Assembly (NCBI RefSeq): GCF_014356525.2
Contig: NC_052507.1
Span: 35,773,013-35,837,012, forward strand
Direction of reading: 5' to 3'
DNA from: Nilaparvata lugens
Lineage: Eukaryota > Arthropoda > Insecta > Hemiptera > Delphacidae
DNA: 64,000 nt
The position numbers were made by a program, and so were the translations under genes. Positions within the stretch are counted from its first letter, which is position 1. Every line of letters starts with the position of its first letter. The notes beneath the pieces are model-generated. The model worked only from the letters and a program-made list of their open reading frames with translations, searched no databases and had not been told where the DNA came from. This document shows, piece by piece, positions 12,831 through 23,899 of the stretch.

Positions 12831-12863
12831 ATGTACCTAGAATGAATTGTATTCTAGGTACAT
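12831..12863. repeat. Perfect hairpin, 13-bp arms
   Basis: ATGTACCTAGAAT (12831-12843) pairs with ATTCTAGGTACAT (12851-12863) around a 7-nt loop. A related GATGTACCTGGAATAAAT sits at 12902-12919, so it may be part of a small degenerate palindromic element. Confidence 0.75.
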
Positions 12864-13997
12864 TGCAAATAAATCTATGAAAATATCCCATAGATACAAT
12901 CGATGTACCTGGAATAAATTTTTTCCAATACATTTTTTTGAATTTATTTGCAAATTCAAAAATATGTTTGGAAATGTAAATTCATGTATGTGATGACAAT
13001 TTGCACAATATACAATAGATATGATATTGTGGATCAACTATTTTCTTGGAGCAAATAATATTGACCAAGACAGGATAACACGTTTTCTCAAGCATTAGCT
13101 GCACAACAATCACTGTACAATTTCATAAAACTTATTAATTACTGGCTTCAATGTGATAGACGGCTCTCTTATCAGCTTCGAAACAGTTGAGATTTTTATC
13201 TTCTGCGTAGTGGTTATCCATCAATTAAGCTAATCAACTAAGTTTTGAGCACGCAACAACTTGCTTGACGAATCACTCCCTTGACAACTTGTGAGGGTGT
13301 ACTTCATAACTTGCCTCGTAAACTACAAACTCACCTATTACAGTTCGGGTTAACTCCAAGCTTCTTCTTGGAATATTCAGGTATCGTATCAGAAAGAAAA
13401 ATATGTATTTTGTGGTTCATCCATTTTTTTCTGTTTCTCCTAAAACTTCCTATAAAAAGCTATTATTATACATTCAGGTGACAAAAAACAATCCTCATCT
13501 TTCAAATGAAAATGTAAACCACTGGAGTAGAACTGGAGTCTACTTAAAATGTTATAGTTCCATGGAGAAACATTCTGGGACAAATACTAGAATTTTTTTT
13601 TTGTAGTACGAAGAAAGAGTTATTTATTACCTAATTTCCTTTGCCAATTTTCAAGTCAGAATGATTCTCATTTCTTAAAAAAGAGCTTTTAAAAAAGAGT
13701 ATTTAGGTTTCAAGATCGTCGTGATAAAAATATGCTCTTACTGTATGTCAAATCTAGAATATAATTTTCACTGAAAAGTATTTAGATGAAAGATTTTCAA
13801 ACAAGATAATATTATCTCTTTCGAAGCTTCTGATACTGTCTTGCATTATTCTTGGAATAACCTGATACATAGTATAGAATAACCTGCTTATCATAGTGAA
13901 TATTGATGTATTGATGTCCTGGAGTTTCCGTTCTCCTGTAGTGTCCCTCACTTCTAGTTTTCCTCACATTCTTATTCATCATTAATAATTGTTGATT
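12864..13997. other. Unassigned AT-rich DNA
   Basis: No gene, RNA gene or terminal-repeat structure recognised. Confidence 0.4.
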
Positions 13998-14050
13998 GTT
14001 ATGTCAATCGATCAATCAATCAACCAATCAATAATCCTTATTGTCATAAA
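13998..14050 (-). repeat. Probable LINE 3' tail with (TTGA)n repeats
   Basis: On the minus strand the text reads ATGACAATAAGGATTATTGA followed by TTGA/TTGG repeats. This is the usual look of a LINE 3' end whose tail is a short tandem repeat. No coding body is recognisable upstream on that strand. A pyrimidine-rich stretch follows at 14090-14145. Confidence 0.4.
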
Positions 14051-17000
14051 ACACTGAGTGTTGTTTTTTCCAAAACAACTTTCTTCTTTCTCTTCTTTTC
14101 CTCCCTCCTCTTCTTCTTCTTCTTCCACTTCTTCTCCTCCCTCCGAAACAACCCATAAAAACTAAAAAAACAACCCAAATATCCAAAGTATCCAAATATT
14201 GGATACTATTCTATATTTTCCTTTAACGAATTTTAATACAAGAGGGAAATTTCCAATGTTATTGATTCACAGTATTGTATCTCTCCAGTAATACTAAATG
14301 CTTCACATGGATGTTTTACATTGTAATCGTTCCCTATTCATCCCTAGTTTGTTAGCAATTTTCGCTCACAGGTCATTTCCGGCTGATTTGATTTGCTTTG
14401 CTGGGTGCAATCCTCCTCTTTTGTGCATCATCTAATTAGCCGTGAGCGTTCGAGAGTCTTGAAACGCGAAAGAACTCATTTCACTTTGAGGAGTTTCACG
14501 CGCGTCAATATTTATATCGTATCTTTTGCAAGGGGCAGATGTTCTTTGAGGGATGAGGAAGAATCACAATTAAGTTTTAATAGAAAATTGAGCTCGTTTG
14601 TGGACGTGCACGGGCTTTGATGTTCGTCTGGGCGATACGAGAAGCTATTAAAATAAAAGAGGACTCGTCCTTGCTTCATAAATCTTGCACTCAACTTCTT
14701 TGCTCATACTCTTTCTCGTCTTTCCCCCTCCTTCTAGACCCTCGAAAGAGTCCTTCCAAGCCCCGACTACTCTCTCAATAATAAATACTGTACTTATGAT
14801 CAAATATCGAACAGCTCCAATAAAAATTGCAACTGAATTCTTATTTCCAGTCTCGTGGAAGACAAGTTGAAAGTTTCGAATTCGTGGTACTATTGATGCC
14901 TCTTTCCTATCGTCATTCAAGCCTCAGAATGTAAGTTGATAGCTGAGAATGGTGATATGATGACTAATAATGCTTCATATAATACTTCTACAGTGGATTT
15001 ATATTCAATACATCTTTCATTACAGTAAAAGCAGCAAACGAATGGATAGAGCAGATCAAGCAATGGGAGTTGATGATACCTGAGAATAATAATTATATTG
15101 AAGAAGAGTCATTACCACAGTTATTGTGGACACTATTATAGCAAGATTTATATTTCACTGTCAGTCTGTCAGTATAATTCTATTTTTGACATTGGTCTGC
15201 TATCCTTGTCATTGGACAGTTTCAATAACTCTTACATCCTTTTCCAACTCCTCACTGCTACTAAATTGTTGGAAATATCTTATTTGGCTCTCATTAGTAC
15301 CTGTGCAGAAAATTTTACAAACTAATAGAGATTAGATTTCCTACTCTTTGGATAGACATTCTCTTTGGACAGATAAACTAAGCAGTAAGAGTAGTAGTAA
15401 ACTATAAAAGGTGGTTCTATGTTTGTCGTTAATTTCTCTTCAGATTCGTAATATTTTCTTTGTGAATTTGAATTTAGTCTTCGACCATGATCCTCAATAA
15501 ACTCAGACTCATTGTGATTTGACATCATAAATGATGTTAAAGAACAGATCAAGCTGGATTACCACATACCCAGTATCAGAGTAAGTGTCCGGTTCAGTGA
15601 AAATATTCTTTCCAAGACTATAAAATAAATAATTCATCAGGTTGTATTCATGTAATGTTTTATTCTTAGTAAAGGATTGAAAGATAATAGAAGGCTATTA
15701 CAGATATGAGATTATTATAATTATTATAATATTTCAATAGGTTATTGGTTTCTGATATGAGCTCAGATAGTAATCGAAGAAGGTTGCAAATACTTATTTC
15801 AATCAGTGAGGATAGAATGTAATACTATCTGATTACTATATCTGATTATTTACTCTTACTCTAATATATTAGTTAATATATTAGTATATATATATACTTA
15901 AATATATTAGAGTATGTTATATACTCTTGATTATATCTGATTAATATACTCTCTTATTTCAATCATTTGATGTTTCGCTTTTTGTACTTAATCTCTTTTG
16001 AAATTCGACCCGAGATTGCAAAACATGTGTCGGTCATGAAAATAAGAAAATAATTTTGGAATTATTCCAATTCAATTGTAATGAATTCGATATGGAATTG
16101 GGTCATCGTCAACAGTTGATCAAATGTACCATGATCACAACCTACTACAATAATGAAATGTGACTCTGCTAATAAAGTATTATTAAAATTGCGTGAAATG
16201 AAACCATGACAAGTACGGTTTTCTATAAAATCTACTGACATGAGAACGTTTATCTCACAGAAGAATGAAAATAAACATTGTTTCATTTGAAGCCCTTAAC
16301 TAATGAATTTTTAATCACAATATTCACATATTCATATAAATTCAATGCAAATCATCTACTTGTTTCGCCAATAGAATCTAGAATACATTATTTGAATTTA
16401 AATTCATTCTAGATTTAAGCTTTTCCGTTGAGTGGATAGCTCAAACTCCTCATAATTAACTGCTGTACTGTATTCATCACTTACCGTGCAACGAATATGA
16501 TTTATATGAAACAATTTGGTACTATGTTCGATCCATTGATCAATTATTTATAATACAGAGCATTCATCATTATAATATTATATTTATATAATCATCAAAC
16601 CGCTTTTTGAGAATATAAATAAATAGCGGCCACAAACGTTTCTGTAAAAGTCATTTCAGAGAATAGCCCATCTCACATAACCTGAATCGCATCTTGGAGT
16701 CTGGAGTCTCTAAAAAGAGTAGTTCCAGAAGCTGGAGAACCCACTATGTACTTGAGAAGACTGGATTTTCCGCTTCTAGTAGAAAAACAACTCCCTCTTA
16801 CATGTTAGCCGCCCAATTTTCCGCTAAATTTGGATTTATCTACCGATTCAAAATCGAGGGACAAAAGAAGGGACAGTGAAGGGAAAAAGAAGTAAATCGT
16901 GATACTTCCGGTCGAATCAATTGTGGGCGGTAGGAAAAACGAGTTACCATGGCAAGGGGAAAGAGGAGGCTTCCTGAGAAAGGGAATAAAAGAGGAGAAG

Positions 17001-17400
17001 TAGCTGAAGAGAGCAAAGATGGTGGATCATTGGAGTGGAACAGCGGTTGAATAAGAGAACGTATCTATTGAAGAAGAAAAGAGGAATGGAATAAGGGAAT
17101 ATCAAGGTTAAGGAAGAAAAAATCAATAGGGAGACTAATACATGGAGTGATTATATGTAAATGGGAATGAAACAAAGAGCAGGGACATGGGCAAAAAATT
17201 ACAGTAGTTTATAAACAAGAACTCAATTAAAACATCGAAAGGAGGAAAAATATACATAGGGCGTGAATGAATGGGAGTAGGAGAAAAATGATGTGACGAA
17301 AAGTCTATGTGAGAGGGGATGAATTGAATAATTGCCTCTAATAAGAGCAGAGCTAGAACTCTGGGTCCTCTCTGCCACACAATCCTTTGAATTAAGAGAA
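14051..17400. other. Unassigned DNA; GC-richer patch at 14340-14640
   Basis: Mostly AT-rich with no convincing gene. The patch at 14340-14640 is less AT-rich, carries several CpGs and a TCTAATTAG homeodomain-type core near 14429, and does not match any repeat elsewhere in the window. It could be single-copy, possibly regulatory, DNA, but that is speculation. TA-rich imperfect hairpins lie at 15860-15950. Confidence 0.4.
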
Positions 17401-17479
17401 AAATATATGATAATCGACGAATTCGAAGTAATGAGAGAACTGTGAAAGTGAGAGGAGCTCACGAATATAACAAAGATAA

Positions 17480-17960
17480 TGTGGAAAGTAAAAGGAGGAG
17501 AGCATGATGAAATGATGAGGAAAAGTGGAAGATAATTAGAAAAGAAGAAGAAATATAAGAAGAAGGAGAGGAAGAGGAAGGAGGAGAAGAAGAAGGAGAA
17601 AAATATGAAGAAGAAGAAGAGGAAGAGGAAGAGGAAGAGGAAGAGGAAGAGGAAGAGGAAGAAGAAGAAGAAGAAGAAGAAGAAGAAGAGGAAGAGGAGG
17701 AGGAAGAAGAAGGAGGGGGAAGAGGAGGAGGAGGAGGAGGAGGAGGAGGAGTGGTGAGTGGAGGATGAGGAGGAGGAGGAGGATGAATAGAAAGGGTGGG
17801 ATGAGTAGGAGGAGGGTGATGAGGAGGAAGGGTAGGAGGAGTAGGAGGAGGAGAATGAGGAGGAGAAGAAGAAGATGGGGAAGAAGGATGATGAGGAGGT
17901 GGAGAAGAAGGAGAAGAAATACAAAGTGTAGTAGTAAAAAGACAGAAAGGGAATAATGAG
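17480..17960 (+). repeat. Polypurine (GGA/GAA) low-complexity tract
   Basis: About 480 bp of nearly pure purine on the plus strand, built from AAG, AGG and AGGAAG units, most regular at 17600-17760. It sits in a wider purine-biased zone (about 16860-18190). Long Ser/Pro/Phe or Arg frames read through it on both strands are composition artefacts. Confidence 0.95.
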
Positions 17961-18633
17961 GAGACGGGAAACATGGAATGGGGAAGAAAGATACAAATTA
18001 AGGAGTGGCGATGGAGGACAAAGAAGCTGGATTAGGAGAGAAATTAGCAAAAATATACCAAGGTAACCAAGAGAGAATATGAGAAACTACAATAAGAAAC
18101 AGAGAAAGAAGAAGAATTCACGTACGGGGATGGAAGAATCAGAAAAGGAAAAGATAAATAAGAAGATGGTCGAGATGAGAAAAGCTAGAGGAGCCGACGT
18201 CCTTCTCGAAAGTCAACCTACCCTCAACTGCGGTCGAGCATGAAGGATTTAGGGCCTGTAAACCACCCCTCCCTCCTACCATTCCAACCCATCACTTTCC
18301 CCTACGGCAATAATTCTACTGGCATTTCCTCTATTGTATGAGCATTGAGTATAAGCGCGCACTTCCATTAGAGACACCCACTGCTGCTACTTGCTATCTT
18401 CCAACTGACGACATGAATTTATTCGCTTTCCATTAAAATACTTCGCGAGCCATTAAATACTTGAGCAGCGGTACCATTTTCCTCCATGTGTTCTCTCCAC
18501 TGCTGCTTGGCTTTGATGCTGTCTCCATTCTTAGAACGTGCTGCTGCTCTGATTTATTCCACAGCTACTTGATTACACCTCACCTATTCCACTTAGGTAT
18601 GACTATCATTGACAAAATACAATCTTCTATCCT
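17961..18633. other. Unassigned DNA, GC-richer around 18180-18560
   Basis: No gene recognised. 18180-18560 is less AT-rich than its surroundings and not repeated in the window. It ends at the 8-bp target duplication of the hAT element. Confidence 0.4.
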
Positions 18634-19233
18634 ATTCTCATTAGGGATGGGTATCGAAAGGCAAAACATCGATGAGTGAAAAACATCGAACAGTAACCAT
18701 CGATGTTTTCAAACATCGATGTTTTTAAACATCATATCACCCTACGTTTTTACGGATGATACTATGAAGTCTATTATATCCTTAAGTAACACAGATAGTA
18801 AAAATTAATTTACTTTTTTATGTACATGTAAAAGAAAGATGACTTCAGTTGCGATTTTTGTTCAGAACAACTACATAAATCAATACAATCAATTCTTTCA
18901 TTGTAAAATGTTGTTAATGTGTTTGAAAAAAAGCTTTTTCCAGTTCATGATAACCATTGCTTGACATAATTATTGCAAATAAACGTAATTTTTTCATATT
19001 AATGATATTATTTTATTAATTTAGTGATAAAAAATAAAAACTAAAAGATTGAGCAAACGGTTGTGCAGTAGCACAGCAATGCCTACTTTAGTTCATACAA
19101 ACACACAATTTTTCCCAACATAGTGAATTATTCTTTTATGTAGAAGAGTTTGATTAATTTAATCAATCACTAGTCACTAGAGAATATATTTTTTTCCAAT
19201 TTTTCTTTGAAAACTATTTTAGAGTGATAATAG

Positions 19234-20965
19234 TGTCACGTTATTTTTTTTAGTTAAATAACGATTAGCCTCCTGCTTGGCATCAGTCGGTAGAGCATGA
19301 AATATTTTAATAATTATAAAAATCAGGTCGTGGTTTTTTATAGGATACAGTCTCACTTTAGTACGACATGTTCTTGTCATCATACATTAATGGGCTCATA
19401 CAGGAGCTTATGAAAATTATACTGATAATTTATTTAAAAAAAATTATATGGTACTTATCCTATAGTATTGAGGAATGAAAATAAATCGCACACCATAAAC
19501 AATTTGATACATATATTAACAAATATTTCGAAAATAAATCAGAGCAAAAAAATATATAGAGCGACAAAAAATATATAATATAAGATAAATCAATAAAATA
19601 TCACAGGTTAAATACTATTCTTTAAATTTTATAGCACGAAACGTTACCATGTGCTTTTATTTTTATGATCATATGCATTTATTTGCATGTAGCTGCGATA
19701 TCAGCTTGCCAATACCTGTCGACTTGGACAATTCTATTTTGAATAGATTTTTAGGTCAGCATGATAAACTGACAAACTAGTAATCCCAATATATATATTA
19801 AATTCTATAGTTTCTAATAGATTTCTTTGTAATAAATATATATTTTATCTCAGGGTGCGAGATTCGGCACCTGAAGGAATAAATAGAGCAATTCATCTAG
19901 TGAATCAGAGCTACAACAAACTATCGCAAATTATATTGCAGAAATTAATGATCATATGAATGTGTATTAACAGCCTAAATTTTATACTTCTTGGTGGTCC
20001 TGGATTATTGTAGCCGGAGTCGTCTCTTCCAAGGGGTTACAAAATTATTTAAAAAATGACTTTTGCTTTATAAGAGCATCACAAAGTCTTATAAGAAATT
20101 TAGTAATTCAATTTAACTTTAAATTATTACAAGGTATTACGCTCTATAATTTTTAGTGACCTCTCATGGTGGCAGTTGGCAGGCGAGTGTGGTTCTCGTT
20201 TCTCAATTTTACAATTTTCATTTCCGATTTCTAAATTTGCATAAAATTTGAATATTCTAGTCCTCCGCCATTCAAGGCTCAAATAGACCGTATTTAAATA
20301 TTAAATTATTACTTATGTTATATATTTAATAATTTCTTTGCCTTCGGGCCATATCCAAAACATAGACTATACAACAATTTTTTATAAATTCTATTTATTT
20401 GTAGAAATATATACAAATATTTTTGAATCGGCTCACTATTGCCGTCTATCACTTGCCACTATTTGATTGGTGCATGCAAATTATTACAGTATTCATGCGC
20501 CCAGTAACCTCCTACTTCCTTAATACATTTAATTATTTTTGTTGGGGTTTTTAAATATGCTCTTTACATGCTAAGTAATTTTTTATAGGTTATTAGTTGT
20601 TTCATACATTACAATAATTAGCCACGAGAGACCTTTAGTTCCTCAAATTGCATACTGTTTTGCCACAATAAATTTCTGCCAAGGTGTTTGGTCAGATTCT
20701 ACGTTGTATGGCTCGGTCGATCGTTAGGTCGCCGATCAGTAAATATTTTATGCCTAACCTCAATTTTCAATATTTTATATAATATTATATATTAGCAAAA
20801 TTTATTTCCATTCCTCTTAGGCTGTTGTACAGTTTAGCCAGTACGTCTGATATTATCTAATCTTTACGTTATCTCTTTGGCGATATTAGCCAATTACTTC
20901 ACTTAGACCTATAAATATTTCAGCTAGGGATTTTTATTTATCTATCCAAATTAAAATATGTTACA
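19234..20965 (+). mobile_element. LTR1 family copy B, inserted in the hAT element
   Basis: Starts TGTCACGTTATT, ends AATATGTTACA, flanked by ATAG (19230-19233 and 20966-20969; the preceding A also matches, so 4 or 5 bp). It is collinear with copy C but shorter by about 250 bp, mainly from a deletion around 19980 (between the TGAATGTGTATTAACAGCCT block and the CTTGGTGGTCCTGGATTATT block). No coding content. Confidence 0.75.
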
Positions 20966-21888
20966 ATAGCTACCAAATAAGAGTGATGAAATTGAGCAAG
21001 TGATGACTTGAGGAAGAACTATGAGGCTTTTTTAATGCAAATCGACCTCTATTATTGAAGATTTCCATAAAATATGTGCAATTTGAATAAATAATGATTT
21101 AGTAATCAGAAAAATTCATTTATAAAATTATTATAAACACCTTTTTAATCCAGAGAATGAAAATTTTGTATGAGATTATATAAGAGGTATTAATAAAATA
21201 GGGATTTTTTTTGTATTGGCTTATCAAAAAACATGAAATAGATGAAATGAACAATACGATGAAGTAAAATTGAGCTTTGTAAATTTAACATAAAAATTTG
21301 ACATTTAAATACAAAATACTGCAGTTTGATAGAGTTTGAGAGTTTCTACTGTGCCAGAGCTGTACGACAAATTATGGAAATTCTGAAGAGAGCTGTAACA
21401 GAAAAAGAGGGTAGCCAGCGATGCTGGATATGAGAGCTGACGTGCAGGCACCCGTCTTTTATGTTCAGAGCTGTAGTGAGAAATGCAGTATCCAGCTTCT
21501 GGATATAAGAGCGCAAAGGGTTAATCTCCTCTTCCATCCTAACTTACCTCTTCTGTGAATTGAAAATTTGCAATAATAATGTATTATTATTTTTGTGAAT
21601 AATACCTTGACAAAAATGAAAATACAATTTGGAAGCTTGGAAAATATATCGAAAATCGTAATTTTCAAGTTTATTCTGAAATTTTTTAAGTAAAGTTTGA
21701 TAGTTAATTATTATTTGCGGATATTCCGCATATTTGATAATAACAGTTGGACAGCTCCTGGATATTGAAAAGTGAACACTCGTTGCTTCAAATGATTCCA
21801 AAACTGAAAAGGCAAACTATGACATTAGAAAGTGCGTTACTTGAGGATTTATTTCCATGTGAATGGAATTGATTTGAGTCTACTTTTA

Positions 21889-22103
21889 GGCTCAACTCAC
21901 ACTTACGCGATTCAGGTCGAGAAGAGACTCGACTCTAGTCGAGAGCATGTGTTTCCAATGGTGACACTCAGACCAGTCGATTTTAGTCTCCGCGACGTCA
22001 CCATTTGAAAACACATGCTCTCAACTAGAGTCAAGTCTCTTCTCGACCTGAGTCGCGTGTGAGTTGAGCCACTACCTCCGTTTACGGAGGTAGTGGTTGA
22101 GCC
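21889..22103. mobile_element. Palindromic MITE with about 75-bp inverted arms
   Basis: Starts GGCTCAACTCACAC and returns as GTGTGAGTTGAGCC at 22057-22070. The arms also share CAGGTCGAGAAGAGACT and GAGAGCATGTGTTT, around a short centre near 21960-22000. After removing the micro-insertion at 22071-22095 and its 8-bp duplicate, the flanks are TTTA and TACT, consistent with a TA target duplication. No coding capacity. The mobilising transposase is unknown. Confidence 0.7.
22071..22095. repeat. 25-bp micro-palindrome insertion flanked by 8-bp duplication
   Basis: ACTACCTCCGT (22071-22081) pairs with ACGGAGGTAGT (22084-22094) over a 2-nt loop. It interrupts the right end of the MITE, and GTTGAGCC occurs on both sides (22063-22070 and 22096-22103). 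The same palindrome, slightly longer, interrupts a SINE at 40571-40603. Confidence 0.7.
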
Positions 22104-22445
22104 TACTCTAGATAGTAGATTACTTTCCTCAACAGCTGAGACAATTTGTTTTCATTTTAATGATGGCGATTCTGAAATTGACATGACTGAAGGATACAAA
22201 AAACCTCTTCATCTCAAGATAATCCTCTTCAAAGAAAAAAAAAACCTTGAATGAATTAAAAAAAAAATTGGAATTGTTTTTACTCTGTAGTTAAGAAAAA
22301 CATCGGATGACCGATGTCTAGGTAAAACCATCGATAAGTGGAAAACATCGAACAGTCAACATCGATGTTAAAAACATCGATGTTTGATGTCGAAACATCG
22401 ATGTTTTTAAACATCGATGTATCGATACCCATCCCTACTTCTCAT

Positions 22446-22838
22446 ACTCCTCGATCGAATTTTCTCAACCGGTTGACTGGACACCAAGTGAACCAGGGAG
22501 AGGTGAGAAGGTCTGATTGTTATAATCTATTGATCTTTTATTGCTGAATATCTCTTGAACAGAAATCTCGTTATAGGATGATGCAAATTAACCTCAAATT
22601 CCTTTTTTTAATGTTTTCATACACCGACTGTATTATTCCCAATGTAATTGAATAATACCGGATCGGGAGACATCATTACATAACAGACAATAGAAGAGCT
22701 CCATATTCTGATTAAAAGTCAATATTGTGAATGGGAATCCTCACGTCATTGAAAAAAATATATATGTAAAGATTTGATCAAAGTAATTATTAAAGGGACT
22801 ACCATAAGTGATCATGAGATTTTGCAAGTGACATTATA
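22446..22838. other. Unassigned DNA between the hAT element and the fold-back element
   Basis: About 390 bp with no recognised gene or repeat. Confidence 0.4.
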
Positions 22839-23555
22839 CAGAGTGAGTGAGTATAGGAACCCTTCAATAATTTGGAGAGTGTTGTAGATATAATACTGTA
22901 ACTTTCAGAATAAGTTATTAATTAAATACTCCACCTTTTGACGAACAACTGAATTTCAACCCCTCATTAGGAGGTGACTTAGGGGTTGTAACTCGAATAT
23001 TTTAAATGTAAACACCCATCGTGTGGTACATCATTTTAAAGACCTCTTCAAAACAAGAAAGATGGCATGGATAAAAATGTTGTTTAATACTTTTATCCAA
23101 AATGGCGGCTGATTGAACTTCATCAATTATTTCTTCAAAACCTAAAACTTCAATCAGCCGCCATTTTGGATAAAAGTATCATAGAACATTTTTATTGATG
23201 TCATATGTCTTGTTCCAGAAAGGCTTTAAAAATGAGTGTTTACATTCATAATATTTGACTTACAACCCCTTATTTCCTTTGAAACTAAGAATTTAATCAG
23301 CCGCCATTTTGGATACAAATATCATAGAACATTTTTCTCGATGCCATCTTCCTTGATTTAGAAAAGCCTCCAAAATTATGTACCACACAATGGGTGTTTA
23401 CATTGGAAATATTCGACTTACAACCCCTAAGTCATCCCCTTATAAGGGGTTGAGATTCAGTTGTACGTCAAACGGTAGAGTATTTGACTAATAACTTACC
23501 CTGAAAGAACAGTATCATTTCTACAACAGTCTCCAACTTATTGAAGTGTTCCCTG
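22839..23555. mobile_element. Fold-back element, TA-flanked, arms of about 200-330 bp
   Basis: The left side, starting CAGAGTGAGTGAGTATAGGA at 22839, is the inverse of the right side ending GTTCCCTG at 23555. The arms share the AACCCTTCAATAATTTGGAG / CTCCAACTTATTGAAG ends, the CCCCT.A..AGG.GTTG block, a GTAAACACCCAT.GTGTGGTA block and CCAAAATGGCGGCTGATT. TA lies on each side (22837-22838, 23556-23557). The inner part contains a third copy of the AATCAGCCGCCATTTTGG motif (23147 and 23296 on one strand, 23098 inverted), so one arm holds a partial duplication. No transposase. TA target and CAG start suggest a Tc1/mariner-type source, which is inference. Confidence 0.7.
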
Positions 23556-23684
23556 TAACAATATTCATTGTTCCAATTGTGAATGATGAGGATTATGCGA
23601 ATTATCATGAGAAGTCAGTCTGTTATAACAATGTATTTTGCTGCTTTGTTTTTCTGCGTTGTGTTATGTTGACTCTGTAAGTGT

Positions 23685-23859
23685 TGTCACGTTATTTTTT
23701 ATAATTAAATAACGATTAGCCTCCTGCTTGGCATCAATCGGTAGAGCATGAGAAATATTTCAATAATTATAAAATCTGATCGTGGTTTTACTAGGATATA
23801 GTCTCATAAAAATCTTTATAGGCCCAGACATGAGCTTCACAATAATACTGATAATTTAT

Positions 23860-23899
<40 letters not shown>

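Larger units (their letters stand above)
18642..22437. mobile_element. Non-autonomous hAT-type element, carrying nested insertions
   Basis: The ends are inverted: TAGGGATGGGTATCGA at 18642 and TATCGATACCCATCCCTA ending at 22437. They are flanked by 8-bp near-identical duplications, ATTCTCAT (18634-18641) and CTTCTCAT (22438-22445), the hAT hallmark. Both subterminal zones contain repeated AAACATCGATGTTT palindromes (18694-18735 and 22340-22420), likely transposase-binding repeats. No hAT transposase domain is present. Removing LTR1 copy B (19234-20965) leaves about 2.06 kb of native element. A palindromic MITE is nested at 21889-22103. Confidence 0.8.

Noticed and set aside
17223..18050. Long Ser/Phe/Pro-rich open frames (up to 275 codons, minus strand)
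   Set aside because: They are translations of the GGA/GAA tract in different frames; composition explains the lack of stops.
18642..22437. Autonomous hAT transposon
   Set aside because: No transposase domain in any frame; ends and target duplication only.
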